Position numbers and translations under genes: made by a program
The notes under the pieces: generated by a model
Told to the model about the DNA's origin: nothing
The model's input: only the letters and a program-made list of their open reading frames with translations
Database searches by the model: none
Shown here: in pieces, positions 1 to 6,296 of the stretch
Numbering within the stretch: position 1 is the stretch's first letter
Layout of the letters: each line of letters starts with the position of its first letter
Assembly (NCBI GenBank): GCA_964550435.1
Contig: CAZJZI010000036.1
Coordinates: 1-29,226 of the forward strand
From: UBA11400 sp964550435
GTDB taxonomy: Bacteria; Bacteroidota; Rhodothermia; Balneolales; HLUCCA01
DNA length: 29,226 nucleotides
Direction: 5' to 3'

Positions 1-698
1 CCATATTCGTCGCACAGCATACGCAATCCGTCCAGAAATCCAGGTTCAGGTGGAATACAACCCATGTTTCCAGCCACAGGCTCAAGGATTACAGCAGCAA
101 GCTCAGATCCCTCTGCTTTGAAAATACTTCGAACCTGTTCCAGATCATTATATCGGGCCAGAAGCGTATCTGCGGCGGTTCCGGGGGTTACTCCCGGACT
201 ACTTGGTGTCCCTAATGTAAGTGCTCCACTACCGGCTTTGATCAGAAAACTATCAGCATGACCGTGATAGTTTCCCTCAAATTTCAGGATTTTATTACGT
301 TTTGTGTATCCACGAGCCACGCGAACAGCGCTCATACAGGCTTCTGTTCCCGAGTTTACCATACGGATACGATCCACTGTTGGGATCATGTCCAGAATTA
401 ACTCAGCCAGTTCGACCTCACGACGAGTTGGCGCACCAAATGAGGTTGAATCGGCTGCTGCATTTTGGACAGCTTCAATTACAGCTGGATACGCATGTCC
501 CAGCAGCATCGGACCCCAAGAGCCTATATAGTCGATATACTTGTTGTCATCCTCATCAAAAAGATAAGCACCAGCGGCTTTTTTGAAGAAAATGGGCGTT
601 CCGCCTACGGCTTTGAACGCACGGACCGGGGAGTTGACTCCACCCGGAATAAGTTCGGTTGCCCGTGAAAAAAGGGCTTTACTTTTGGCAATATTCAT
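1..698 (-). CDS. hemL: Glutamate-1-semialdehyde 2,1-aminomutase, 5' part (runs off left edge)
   Basis: PLP-dependent enzyme converting glutamate-1-semialdehyde to 5-aminolevulinate, the second step of the C5 heme pathway whose first enzyme, HemA, is also in this window. I translated the minus strand from the ATG at 698; about 232 residues are present with no stop before the edge. Recognisable family blocks are the N-terminal LIPGGVNSPVRAFK segment, YIDYIGSWGPMLLGHA, MVNSGTEACMSAVRVARG (cofactor phosphate-binding region) and KFEGNYHGHADSFL, followed by EPVAGNMG. The PLP lysine (near residue 265 in the family) lies outside the window. The gene starts 47 bases after the stop of the small receiver protein and is probably co-transcribed with it. 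It is separated from the main hem cluster by about 7 kb. Identification is very secure; only completeness is unknown. Confidence 0.96.
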   Translation of the reverse strand, partial: MNIAKSKALFSRATELIPGGVNSPVRAFKAVGGTPIFFKKAAGAYLFDEDDNKYIDYIGSWGPMLLGHAYPAVIEAVQNAAADSTSFGAPTRREVELAELILDMIPTVDRIRMVNSGTEACMSAVRVARGYTKRNKILKFEGNYHGHADSFLIKAGSGALTLGTPSSPGVTPGTAADTLLARYNDLEQVRSIFKAEGSELAAVILEPVAGNMGCIPPEPGFLDGLRMLCDEY

Positions 699-745
699 AA
701 TCGCCAAAGTTAACGAAAAACTAAGTCAGATTGAAGATAATGAAC

Positions 746-1138
746 TCAGTTTACACCATTGAGTTCAGGAGTAGCTTTCATCAGTACACGTTCGATGTCG
801 AACATCATGGCGTCGAATTCGATAGGTTTGATCATGATACCATCGATGCCGAGCTGGACCAGTTGCTTGGTTCGATCCTGCATGCAATAACATCCGATAA
901 TGTACAAAAGAGGCTTGATTTCTCCCTCACGTCGACGCTTGGCAAGGTCATAATTAAAGGAGCAAAAATTATCAGTATCGGCGATAATCATGTCATACTG
1001 GTCGAAGGCCGTGTTGCTTATAAGTACATCTACATTTTGTATCACTTTGACTTCTTTTCCAATCGAGCGGAGCAACTCTGCAAGTGGATCCGCAATGTCC
1101 CGGTTGGGTTCGATCAATAAGATTCGATGCGGTTTCAT
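746..1138 (-). CDS. Stand-alone receiver-domain protein, degenerate
   Basis: A 130-residue protein consisting only of a CheY-like receiver fold. The phospho-acceptor position is retained (Asp54 in YDMIIADTD) and so is the conserved lysine (Lys104 in IMIKPIE). However, the acidic pair that binds Mg is reduced to Glu10-Pro11 (LLIEPNRD), and the switch Thr/Ser aligns with Ile81 (LLYIIGCYC). No output domain is present. Phosphorylation may therefore be weak or absent; it could act as a phosphate sink, a protein-interaction module or a pseudo-receiver. It lies 47 bases upstream of hemL on the same strand and downstream of the porin terminator, so a receiver-hemL operon is likely. An overlapping plus-strand frame is a shadow. 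The fold is secure; the function is unknown. Confidence 0.82.
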   Translation of the reverse strand: MKPHRILLIEPNRDIADPLAELLRSIGKEVKVIQNVDVLISNTAFDQYDMIIADTDNFCSFNYDLAKRRREGEIKPLLYIIGCYCMQDRTKQLVQLGIDGIMIKPIEFDAMMFDIERVLMKATPELNGVN

Positions 1139-1223
1139 GATGAGGTCAGATTTAAGTGATTGATTGGGATGCTTGAGTGGTCTTGGATTTGGTTACCGGG
1201 TTTTATTCCGGAATTTTGTTTTT

Positions 1224-1256
1224 AAAAAAAGCCCCGGGTTTCATTCCGGGGCTTTT
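1224..1256 (-). terminator. Rho-independent terminator of the porin gene
   Basis: On the minus strand a stem of about 11 bp (AAAAGCCCCGG pairing with CCGGGGCTTTT, short loop) is followed by a T run at 1224-1230. It begins 27 bases past the porin stop, so it ends the porin transcript and separates it from the receiver-hemL pair. Confidence 0.88.
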
Positions 1257-1282
1257 GAGGTGTATATGTGTCTTTTGGGCTA

Positions 1283-2554
1283 TCAGAAGCTAATCACTGC
1301 TTCGAGCATCAATCCGCTAAACTTACCACCGTTGAATAGGCTGGTAGATCTATAGCCTTCGTATTTTTGGGTCACGTATTCCACTTTGGTCAAAATGTTC
1401 TCGGTCATGAACCAACCACCACCGACATTGATTCTGGAGATGTCAACTTCTTCTTGAGCTGCAGTTGTTCCTGTTACCAGGTTGTAACGGCCACCGATGT
1501 AGAAGTCTTCGTTCTCGCCCAAGCGATAGAGGAGTTCACCAGCATATTGGTTGAAGGTACGGGTGTCACTTTCAGCAGCTCGTTTACCACTTGAAGTTTC
1601 GATCACACCAAAGAACTCAAGTCCTTGGAATTTCACGAATGGGTTGATCATGATTGCTGTAATCTCATTAGCAAATTCAGGATTGATACGTGGGTTACGG
1701 AATTCGCTGGTTGCAGCATTCAGGATGTTGTAGTAACGGGCACCGGCACGGTCACCTGTATACAGGTAGTTATTTCCAGACTCACTGGTTGTGTAGAGGG
1801 AACCAGTTATACGGAAGCGTAGATCTTCATTGAACTGTTTGTCATAACCAACTTTTGCAACAAATACTGGCTTGTACACAGGAGCGTTGAGAGCTGCACG
1901 AACTGTTGATTGATTCAATTTACCGTTTGTCATACCAACCATTGCAAGAAAACCATTGCTTTGATAGTATACTTCGCCACCAACTTCAGTTGTGAAGGAG
2001 TCCATCAAGAAGTTACCTACGAATGGGTTGAAGAAAGCTTGGGCGTTGTCGCTGCGACGGAAATGAGCATCACCATAGTTGATCTGCATGTGACCAAATT
2101 TGATAGTCACTTTGTCCATAAGGTCGCTCATGAAATCTTCCTGGATGAAATCCAAACGATCGATTTGCAGATATCCACCTTTTACGTATGGTTCTGGATG
2201 GTGACGAGAAGACAAATAGGTACGCAAGTGCATTCTAACACCCTTGTGTAACTGAACATCGATGTCAAAGTTTGAAGTAGCAAGGTTAAAGTTGTTGCCA
2301 ATTCTTAAGATTCCACCAGGAGTGTTTTCTTGCTCGATAGCTTGAAACTGAAGTGTGTTGGATCCACCTATACGTACACGAACACCGTCGAAAGCTTCGC
2401 CTTCTACTTTTGGTGCTTCAAATACGTTAATACCAGTTTTGTCCTGGGCACGATAATACGACATGTTGCGAAGGATCTGAGCCTGCGCTACTGCACTGAA
2501 ACCTACAAGGAAGGTCAGCGCGAAGATGAGTTTTGTAATAATTGAACGTTTCAT
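1283..2554 (-). CDS. Outer-membrane beta-barrel porin-like protein
   Basis: A 423-residue exported protein. The open frame extends further upstream, but the ATG at 2554 is preferred: it is preceded by TTGAGGAATCAACA (a GAGGA ribosome site) and begins a clean signal peptide, MKRSIITKLIFALTFLVGFS, cut after an AQA box near residue 25. The rest has alternating aromatic and polar strands typical of a trans-outer-membrane barrel, no cysteines in the mature part, and ends in Phe (EAVISF), the usual barrel-assembly C-terminus. Segments such as VGNFLMDSFTTEVGGE and VTIKFGHMQINYGDAHFRR fit porins of the Bacteroidota/Rhodothermota group, but I cannot assign a substrate. It has its own strong sigma-54 promoter (2645-2660) about 80 bases upstream and its own terminator. 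This indicates a conditionally expressed monocistronic gene. Confidence 0.8.
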   Translation of the reverse strand: MKRSIITKLIFALTFLVGFSAVAQAQILRNMSYYRAQDKTGINVFEAPKVEGEAFDGVRVRIGGSNTLQFQAIEQENTPGGILRIGNNFNLATSNFDIDVQLHKGVRMHLRTYLSSRHHPEPYVKGGYLQIDRLDFIQEDFMSDLMDKVTIKFGHMQINYGDAHFRRSDNAQAFFNPFVGNFLMDSFTTEVGGEVYYQSNGFLAMVGMTNGKLNQSTVRAALNAPVYKPVFVAKVGYDKQFNEDLRFRITGSLYTTSESGNNYLYTGDRAGARYYNILNAATSEFRNPRINPEFANEITAIMINPFVKFQGLEFFGVIETSSGKRAAESDTRTFNQYAGELLYRLGENEDFYIGGRYNLVTGTTAAQEEVDISRINVGGGWFMTENILTKVEYVTQKYEGYRSTSLFNGGKFSGLMLEAVISF

Positions 2555-2644
2555 TGTTGATTCCTCAAGTTGTAGTTGGTTATTGATACCTATCCGATAT
2601 GGATGTTTTTTTTGTTGAAAATTTTTTGTGTTCGCAGAGTACAT

Positions 2645-2660
2645 AGCAATTGCCGTGCCA
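2645..2660 (-). promoter_or_regulatory. Sigma-54 (-24/-12) promoter of the porin gene
   Basis: The minus strand reads TGGCACGGCAATTGCT, matching the sigma-54 consensus TGGCACG-N4-TTGCW with the invariant GG and GC separated by exactly 10 bases. The predicted start point is near 2634, giving a leader of about 80 bases to the ATG at 2554. Transcription from such a promoter needs an AAA+ activator; one is encoded at 4838-6208. Confidence 0.87.
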
Positions 2661-2979
2661 AAGTTTAATAAAAAGACAAATTAATCCGAATATAGTTGGC
2701 GAAAGGTGTGTAAATAGTTCCCTATTGTGTTTAAATGACATTTTTATGGGCAATAAAAAAATCATTTATTTTCTTAGATCAAATTAGTGGCACAAGACAT
2801 TTCTATACCTATTTATATATATCCACAAACTTTTGGCAATAGCTCAGGCGCACAATATCAGGCGATTACCCCTTGTGATACATATGCATAAACGCAGTAT
2901 TTCAAGTGCTAAAGCGCCAAAATCTATCACTATGACCCATTCTGGCATCATTACATGCATTTTTGCATATCTCATATTT

Positions 2980-3020
2980 CAGACTTGCAAGTCTGCAATA
3001 GTTTCAGACAAAAAAGTCTT
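2980..3020. promoter_or_regulatory. Pair of dyad sites CAGAC-N6-GTCT(G/T), candidate activator-binding sites
   Basis: CAGACTTGCAAGTCTG at 2980-2995 is a perfect 16-base palindrome. CAGACAAAAAAGTCTT at 3005-3020 repeats its half-sites with the same 6-base spacer, and the centres are 25 bases apart. TTGCA/TGCAA motifs recur around them. Two similar dyads at fixed spacing between two sigma-54 promoters look like upstream activating sites for a dimeric or oligomeric activator. They sit about 350 to 420 bases from the two start points, further than is usual, so the role is inferred. Confidence 0.5.
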
Positions 3021-3037
3021 GCATTATTGCAATACAT

Positions 3038-3062
3038 CACCCCGAGCTGATAGCTCGGGGTG
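3038..3062. other. GC-rich perfect hairpin
   Basis: CACCCCGAGC and GCTCGGGGTG form a perfect 10-bp stem with loop TGATA. No T run follows on either strand, so it is not a standard terminator. It abuts the first heptamer array and may be part of the same intergenic element. Confidence 0.6.
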
Positions 3063-3124
3063 TAAACTGATAACTGTAAACTGAAGGTCTGGGAGCAGAG
3101 AGCAGCGAACTTTGAGCCGCAAGC
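3062..3124 (+). repeat. Heptamer-period array A (nine 7-base units)
   Basis: Read in frame of seven from 3062, the units begin GTAAACT, GATAACT, GTAAACT and continue through GAGC-ending units (TGGGAGC, AGAGAGC) to CGCAAGC. It forms an imperfect inverted pair with array B at 3282-3344: the TAAAC-rich part and the GGGAGCAG part recur there in the same order on the opposite strand. Confidence 0.7.
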
Positions 3125-3252
3125 AGTTTTTACCTCTTTAATTTCTGGAATCCTAAGCTAAGAACAGAGAGTTTTGATTTTAGGCTATAATCGGTATTGC
3201 TCCATTATAGAGGTACAATTCATTAGATAAGCACGAGGGAAAATGTTGCGCT

Positions 3253-3268
3253 TGCATCAACTGTGCCA
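3253..3268 (-). promoter_or_regulatory. Weaker sigma-54-like promoter sequence
   Basis: The minus strand reads TGGCACAGTTGATGCA, keeping TGGCAC, TGCA and the 10-base GG-GC spacing but lacking the usual G at position 7 and the first T of TTGC. It points toward the porin but no gene starts within several hundred bases. It may be a chance match or may drive a noncoding leader. Confidence 0.3.
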
Positions 3269-3281
3269 ATAATTCGATTCT

Positions 3282-3344
3282 GCCAAGAACTGCTCGCTGC
3301 TCCCAACTCTTCTTCCGTTTACTGTTTACCGTTTACTCGTTACG
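3282..3344 (-). repeat. Heptamer-period array B, inverted partner of array A
   Basis: Nine consecutive 7-base units on the plus strand run from GCCAAGA through ACTGCTC, GCTGCTC, then TTCTTCC, GTTTACT, GTTTACC, GTTTACT and CGTTACG. The reverse complement carries the same two blocks as array A (TAAAC units, then GGGAGCAG). The A-to-B span of 283 bases therefore has inverted ends, like a small non-coding element or a long RNA hairpin. Confidence 0.7.
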
Positions 3345-3346
3345 CC

Positions 3347-3381
3347 AAAAAACTGACCGGAATCCAACCGGTCAGTTTTTT
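3347..3381. terminator. Perfect bidirectional terminator-like hairpin abutting a sigma-54 promoter
   Basis: A six-A run plus CTGACCGG pairs perfectly with CCGGTCAG plus a six-T run, a 14-base inverted repeat with a 7-base loop. It would terminate in both directions. Its last T is the first T of the TGGCAC element of the YceI promoter. No plus-strand gene precedes it, so it either insulates the promoter from read-through or ends an unannotated plus-strand transcript. Confidence 0.75.
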
Positions 3382-3396
3382 GGCACGGTATTTGCA
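3381..3396 (+). promoter_or_regulatory. Sigma-54 (-24/-12) promoter of the YceI genes
   Basis: TGGCACGGTATTTGCA is a full match to the sigma-54 consensus with GG at 3382-3383 and GC at 3394-3395, spaced 10 bases. The predicted start is near 3406, 32 bases before the ATG at 3438. It is nearly the same sequence as the divergent porin promoter. Confidence 0.9.
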
Positions 3397-3437
3397 CATA
3401 ACTGGGTAAACCAATCTCAATTCATTTAATAATTATT

Positions 3438-4004
3438 ATGAAACGTTCTATCTTACTCAGCATCTTTATCTTAATTGCCGGTTTTGCCCAGGCACAACAG
3501 AACCTCGTATTCAATAACACGACAAAATTCTTTGTCGATGGTACTTCTTCTATTCACGACTGGACTATCGAATCAAACGAAGTTGATGGTAAATTAAATG
3601 TCGACGCTACCGGATCAGTTACTTCAGTTGAACTGACTATGAAGGCTGAGTCACTAAAAAGTGGCAAATCTGGAATGGACAAAAAAGTTTATGAAGCTTT
3701 TGATACCAAAAAGAATCCTTCTATAGCATTTAAGTCTACCGATATCACTATGAATCCAGATGGAAATGGTGGAATCACAAAAGGGACTCTCACTATGGCA
3801 GGCTCTACTGGAACTGTAGAAGTTCCATTTACCCTTGATAGTAGCTCAGGCAACTGGGTATTTACAGGTGAAGTAGTGATGTTGATGACAACATTCGATA
3901 TGTCTCCTCCAACCGCAATGTTCGGTACAATCAAATCTGGCGATGAAGTCAAAGTTCGCTTTGAAGTTGTTACCAGCAAACCTGGTGTAGCCAAAGCTCA
4001 GTAG
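3438..4004 (+). CDS. YceI-family periplasmic protein (first of two)
   Basis: A 188-residue secreted protein with signal peptide MKRSILLSIFILIAGFAQAQ (cleavage near residue 19-20). The mature part has the YceI lipocalin-like pattern: KFFVDGTSSIHDWTIES near the start, then a strand rich in V/L/T, SGKSGMDKKVYEAFDTKKNPSIAFKS (the family's hallmark region), TLTMAGSTGTVEVPF, and a C-terminal FDMSPPTAMFGTIKSGDEVKVRFEV. Structurally studied YceI relatives bind polyisoprenoid-like lipids inside a beta-barrel; the ligand here is unknown. The length matches the family. It is driven directly by a sigma-54 promoter and followed 109 bases later by a second YceI-like gene, suggesting a small stress-response operon. 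Confidence 0.9.
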   Translation: MKRSILLSIFILIAGFAQAQQNLVFNNTTKFFVDGTSSIHDWTIESNEVDGKLNVDATGSVTSVELTMKAESLKSGKSGMDKKVYEAFDTKKNPSIAFKSTDITMNPDGNGGITKGTLTMAGSTGTVEVPFTLDSSSGNWVFTGEVVMLMTTFDMSPPTAMFGTIKSGDEVKVRFEVVTSKPGVAKAQ

Positions 4005-4016
4005 TTCTTTTGATTC

Positions 4017-4060
4017 TGCCCGGATATCGGTTAAATTCGGTATCCGGATTCCACAGGGCA
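4017..4060 (+). other. Stem-loop between the two YceI-like genes
   Basis: CGGATATCG pairs with CGGTATCCG (one G-T pair, short AT loop), and an outer TGCCC/GGGCA helix encloses it. No T run follows, so it is more likely an mRNA stabilising or processing structure between the genes than a terminator. Confidence 0.5.
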
Positions 4061-4113
4061 GTTTATACTACGTGGAATCTAATTTCAACCAGGCACAGAA
4101 GTTGTTTATCCAA

Positions 4114-4833
4114 ATGAAGCGATTCCTTTTTTCAGGATTGTGGTTGGTGATTGTGCTCGGACTTCTCTCCATGGAGGTCCGGGCTCAATCATTTTCAGGT
4201 CAGGCGAATAGCCAGACGGTGAAGACTGCATCTGAAATTATCGAACGGGTTCCTATAACTATTGACCCGGCTTCAAGAGTCTGGCTGGATGGATCGGCAA
4301 ATGTTGTTGATTTCAGATGTGCGGCGGGCATTATCGAGAGTACGGGAGTCCTCCATGACATTAATGTTCAGATACTAAGGTCAGGCGGAGGTCGTCCACA
4401 CGGCGACATCGAATTACATGTGAAAATCCCGGTTAAACAACTTAATTGCGGAAAAGCACCCATTAACAGAGACATGCGAAAAACTCTGAATGCTGATGAA
4501 TTTCCGGTTATCGAGTATAAACTCCTCAGTAGCCAACTTATGTGTTGTACCGATGATGAGCTCCCTCAAACCATGGAAATTGAAACAGTTGGAAATCTGA
4601 CACTTTCTGGAAATACCCGTAAAGAAAAAATTATCATCTCCGGTCAATTCATTGGTACTTATCAGTTTAGAATAACTGGGTCACATGTGGTTAAAATGTC
4701 CGATTTTGGACTCGAACCACCCTCGCCTATGTTAGGTCTTATCAAAGTGGATGACGAAATGATCGTGAATTTTGATGTGATCCTGACTTTAAAGGATCCA
4801 GGCATGATCTCTAAGTACATGAAACGTCAGTAA
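4114..4833 (+). CDS. YceI-like exported protein (second)
   Basis: A 239-residue protein from the ATG at 4114; an upstream GTG at 4072 would add 14 residues ahead of the signal peptide and is less likely. The signal peptide is MKRFLFSGLWLVIVLGLLSM, ending in a VRAQ box. The mature part resembles YceI: ITIDPASRVWLDGSANVVDF at the start, KIPVKQLNCGKAPINRDMRKTL matching the family's Lys/Asp-rich loop, and a C-terminal VVKMSDFGLEPPSPMLGLIKVDDEMIVNF equal to the FDMSPPTAMFGTIK block of its neighbour. Unlike the first copy it has four cysteines (FRCAAG, LNCGKA and a CC pair), so disulfides are possible in the periplasm. It is probably co-transcribed from the sigma-54 promoter. It ends 4 bases from the convergent regulator gene with no terminator between them. 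Confidence 0.83.
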   Translation: MKRFLFSGLWLVIVLGLLSMEVRAQSFSGQANSQTVKTASEIIERVPITIDPASRVWLDGSANVVDFRCAAGIIESTGVLHDINVQILRSGGGRPHGDIELHVKIPVKQLNCGKAPINRDMRKTLNADEFPVIEYKLLSSQLMCCTDDELPQTMEIETVGNLTLSGNTRKEKIIISGQFIGTYQFRITGSHVVKMSDFGLEPPSPMLGLIKVDDEMIVNFDVILTLKDPGMISKYMKRQ

Positions 4834-4837
4834 TAGC

Positions 4838-6208
4838 TCAATCGACTGGTCTCTCTTCTTCAATTCCCAACTTTTCCATTTTTCTGTAGAGCGTACTCGG
4901 ATCAATATTCAGTGCCCGGGCTGTTTCCGTTCGATTCCCCTCGAATTTCTTGAGCATGTGCTGAATATATTGTTTCTCAAATGCGGCGACCACGTTGTTA
5001 AGGGAAGAGTCATCGGAAAGAAAATCAGACTTGGGCGAAACTGAACTATCAAATGGTAAGTCTTCAGGCTGAATGTAGTCGTTATCGGTCAGTAATACCG
5101 CACGTTCCATCACGTTTTCAAGCTCACGTACCTGGCCTTTCCACTGATGCGACATAAGCATTGCCATCGCTTCAGCACTGATTCCTTTGACAGACGTACT
5201 GAGTTCTTTGTTGTATCGGTCTAAAAAATATCTGGCTAATAACGGGATGTCTTCTTTACGCTCTTCAAGCCAGGGAGCATTGATGCGGATAATATTCAAA
5301 CGATAAAATAAATCTTCCCGAAAACGCCCTTCTTCAACTTCTTTTTCAAGATTCCTGTTAGTCGCAGCAATGATTCGCACATCAACATTAGACCCTTTTT
5401 GAGAACCAACCGGACGAACTTCGCCTTCCTGAAGTACACGAAGTAGCTTCACCTGCATAGATAAAGGCAACTCCCCAATTTCATCTAGAAAAAGAGTACC
5501 ATTGTTGGCAAGAACAAAGTGTCCATCGTGATCACTCACAGCACCAGTAAAAGACCCTCTTTTATGACCAAAGAGCTCTGACTCGAACAATGCTTCCGGT
5601 ATGGATCCGCAGTTAATCGCTACAAAAGGTCTGTTTTTCCGTTCACTACGCTGATGTACCGCCCTGGCGATCAGTTCTTTTCCAGATCCTGATGGACCAG
5701 TAACAAGAACTGTCGATTTTGTCGGTCCAACTTTATCGATCATTCGGTAAACTGACTTCATCGCCGGACTCTCACCGATGATGAAACTGAAATTGAATGA
5801 GCGATCAATGACCTCGCGCATGTATTTATTTTCACGAATAAGAGAGCGACGTTCCAGGATGGCTGTTATTCTCAGATATAGTTCATCAAGGTCGAGTGGC
5901 TTTAACATGTAATCTGCCGCACCACTCCTTAAAGCCTGAATTGCCGTTTCAACACTTGCAAAAGCTGTCATCAATATGACCAAGGTGTCAGAAGCGTATG
6001 AATTCACCTGCTTAATCAGCTCAATACCATCCATCCCAGGCATTCTTACATCCGAAATAAGAATATCAATACTTCCGTTTTTGATAATCTCTAATGCAAT
6101 ATTACCATCAGACGCAGTCTGGGTCTCGAATCCTTCTGACGACAAAAACTCGGCGATTGTATCTCGAATGGACGATTCATCATCAGCGATCAGGATGCGT
6201 GTACTCAT
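4838..6208 (-). CDS. NtrC-family sigma-54-dependent response regulator
   Basis: A 456-residue regulator with full three-domain layout. The receiver (1-120) has Asp9/Asp10, phospho-acceptor Asp53 (ISDVRMPG), Thr81 and Lys103. The AAA+ domain has Walker A GPSGSGKE at 171-178, the sigma-54 contact loop GSFTGA at 218-223 (the common Ser variant of GAFTGA) and Walker B TLFLDEIG at 238-245. The C-terminal Fis-type helix-turn-helix is NRTETARALNIDPSTLYRKM. It uses ATP to open sigma-54 promoters once phosphorylated. It follows its histidine kinase by 88 bases and converges on the YceI genes. The two sigma-54 promoters at 2645 and 3381 are the obvious candidate targets, though this is inference from position. 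Which NtrC subfamily it belongs to cannot be told by eye. Confidence 0.95.
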   Translation of the reverse strand: MSTRILIADDESSIRDTIAEFLSSEGFETQTASDGNIALEIIKNGSIDILISDVRMPGMDGIELIKQVNSYASDTLVILMTAFASVETAIQALRSGAADYMLKPLDLDELYLRITAILERRSLIRENKYMREVIDRSFNFSFIIGESPAMKSVYRMIDKVGPTKSTVLVTGPSGSGKELIARAVHQRSERKNRPFVAINCGSIPEALFESELFGHKRGSFTGAVSDHDGHFVLANNGTLFLDEIGELPLSMQVKLLRVLQEGEVRPVGSQKGSNVDVRIIAATNRNLEKEVEEGRFREDLFYRLNIIRINAPWLEERKEDIPLLARYFLDRYNKELSTSVKGISAEAMAMLMSHQWKGQVRELENVMERAVLLTDNDYIQPEDLPFDSSVSPKSDFLSDDSSLNNVVAAFEKQYIQHMLKKFEGNRTETARALNIDPSTLYRKMEKLGIEEERPVD

Positions 6209-6296
6209 GAGTAAGTAGATTTAATATTTTCTGCAGGATTTAGTATCCTGTCTTGGGGTGTGCCAATTTCGGAATAATATCCTAATGGAACAAAGA

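Larger units (their letters stand above)
2661..3380. other. 720-base divergent intergenic control region
   Basis: No credible gene is present here. One frame (2833-3084, plus) opens only from a TTG, has no ribosome site and reads as low-grade peptide. The stretch holds AT-rich DNA next to the porin promoter, an inverted repeat (ATGCA/TGCAT arms, 2955-2968), two spaced dyads (2980-3020), a GC-rich hairpin (3038-3062), two inverted arrays of heptamers (3062-3124 and 3282-3344), a weaker sigma-54-like sequence (3253-3268) and a perfect terminator-like hairpin (3347-3381). Confidence 0.7.

Noticed and set aside
731..1120. 129-residue plus-strand frame opposite the receiver gene
   Set aside because: The minus frame has a clear receiver fold; the plus frame is its shadow.
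2788..2803. TGGCACAAGACATTTC as another sigma-54 promoter
   Set aside because: The GG is present but the -12 GC is missing at the required 10-base spacing.
2942..2958. TGGCATCATTACATGC as a sigma-54 promoter
   Set aside because: GG and GC are separated by 11 bases rather than 10, and the TTGC context is absent.
2833..3084. 83-residue plus-strand open frame in the porin-YceI spacer
   Set aside because: It opens at a TTG without ribosome site, has no recognisable domain, and runs through the dyads and the GC-rich hairpin.
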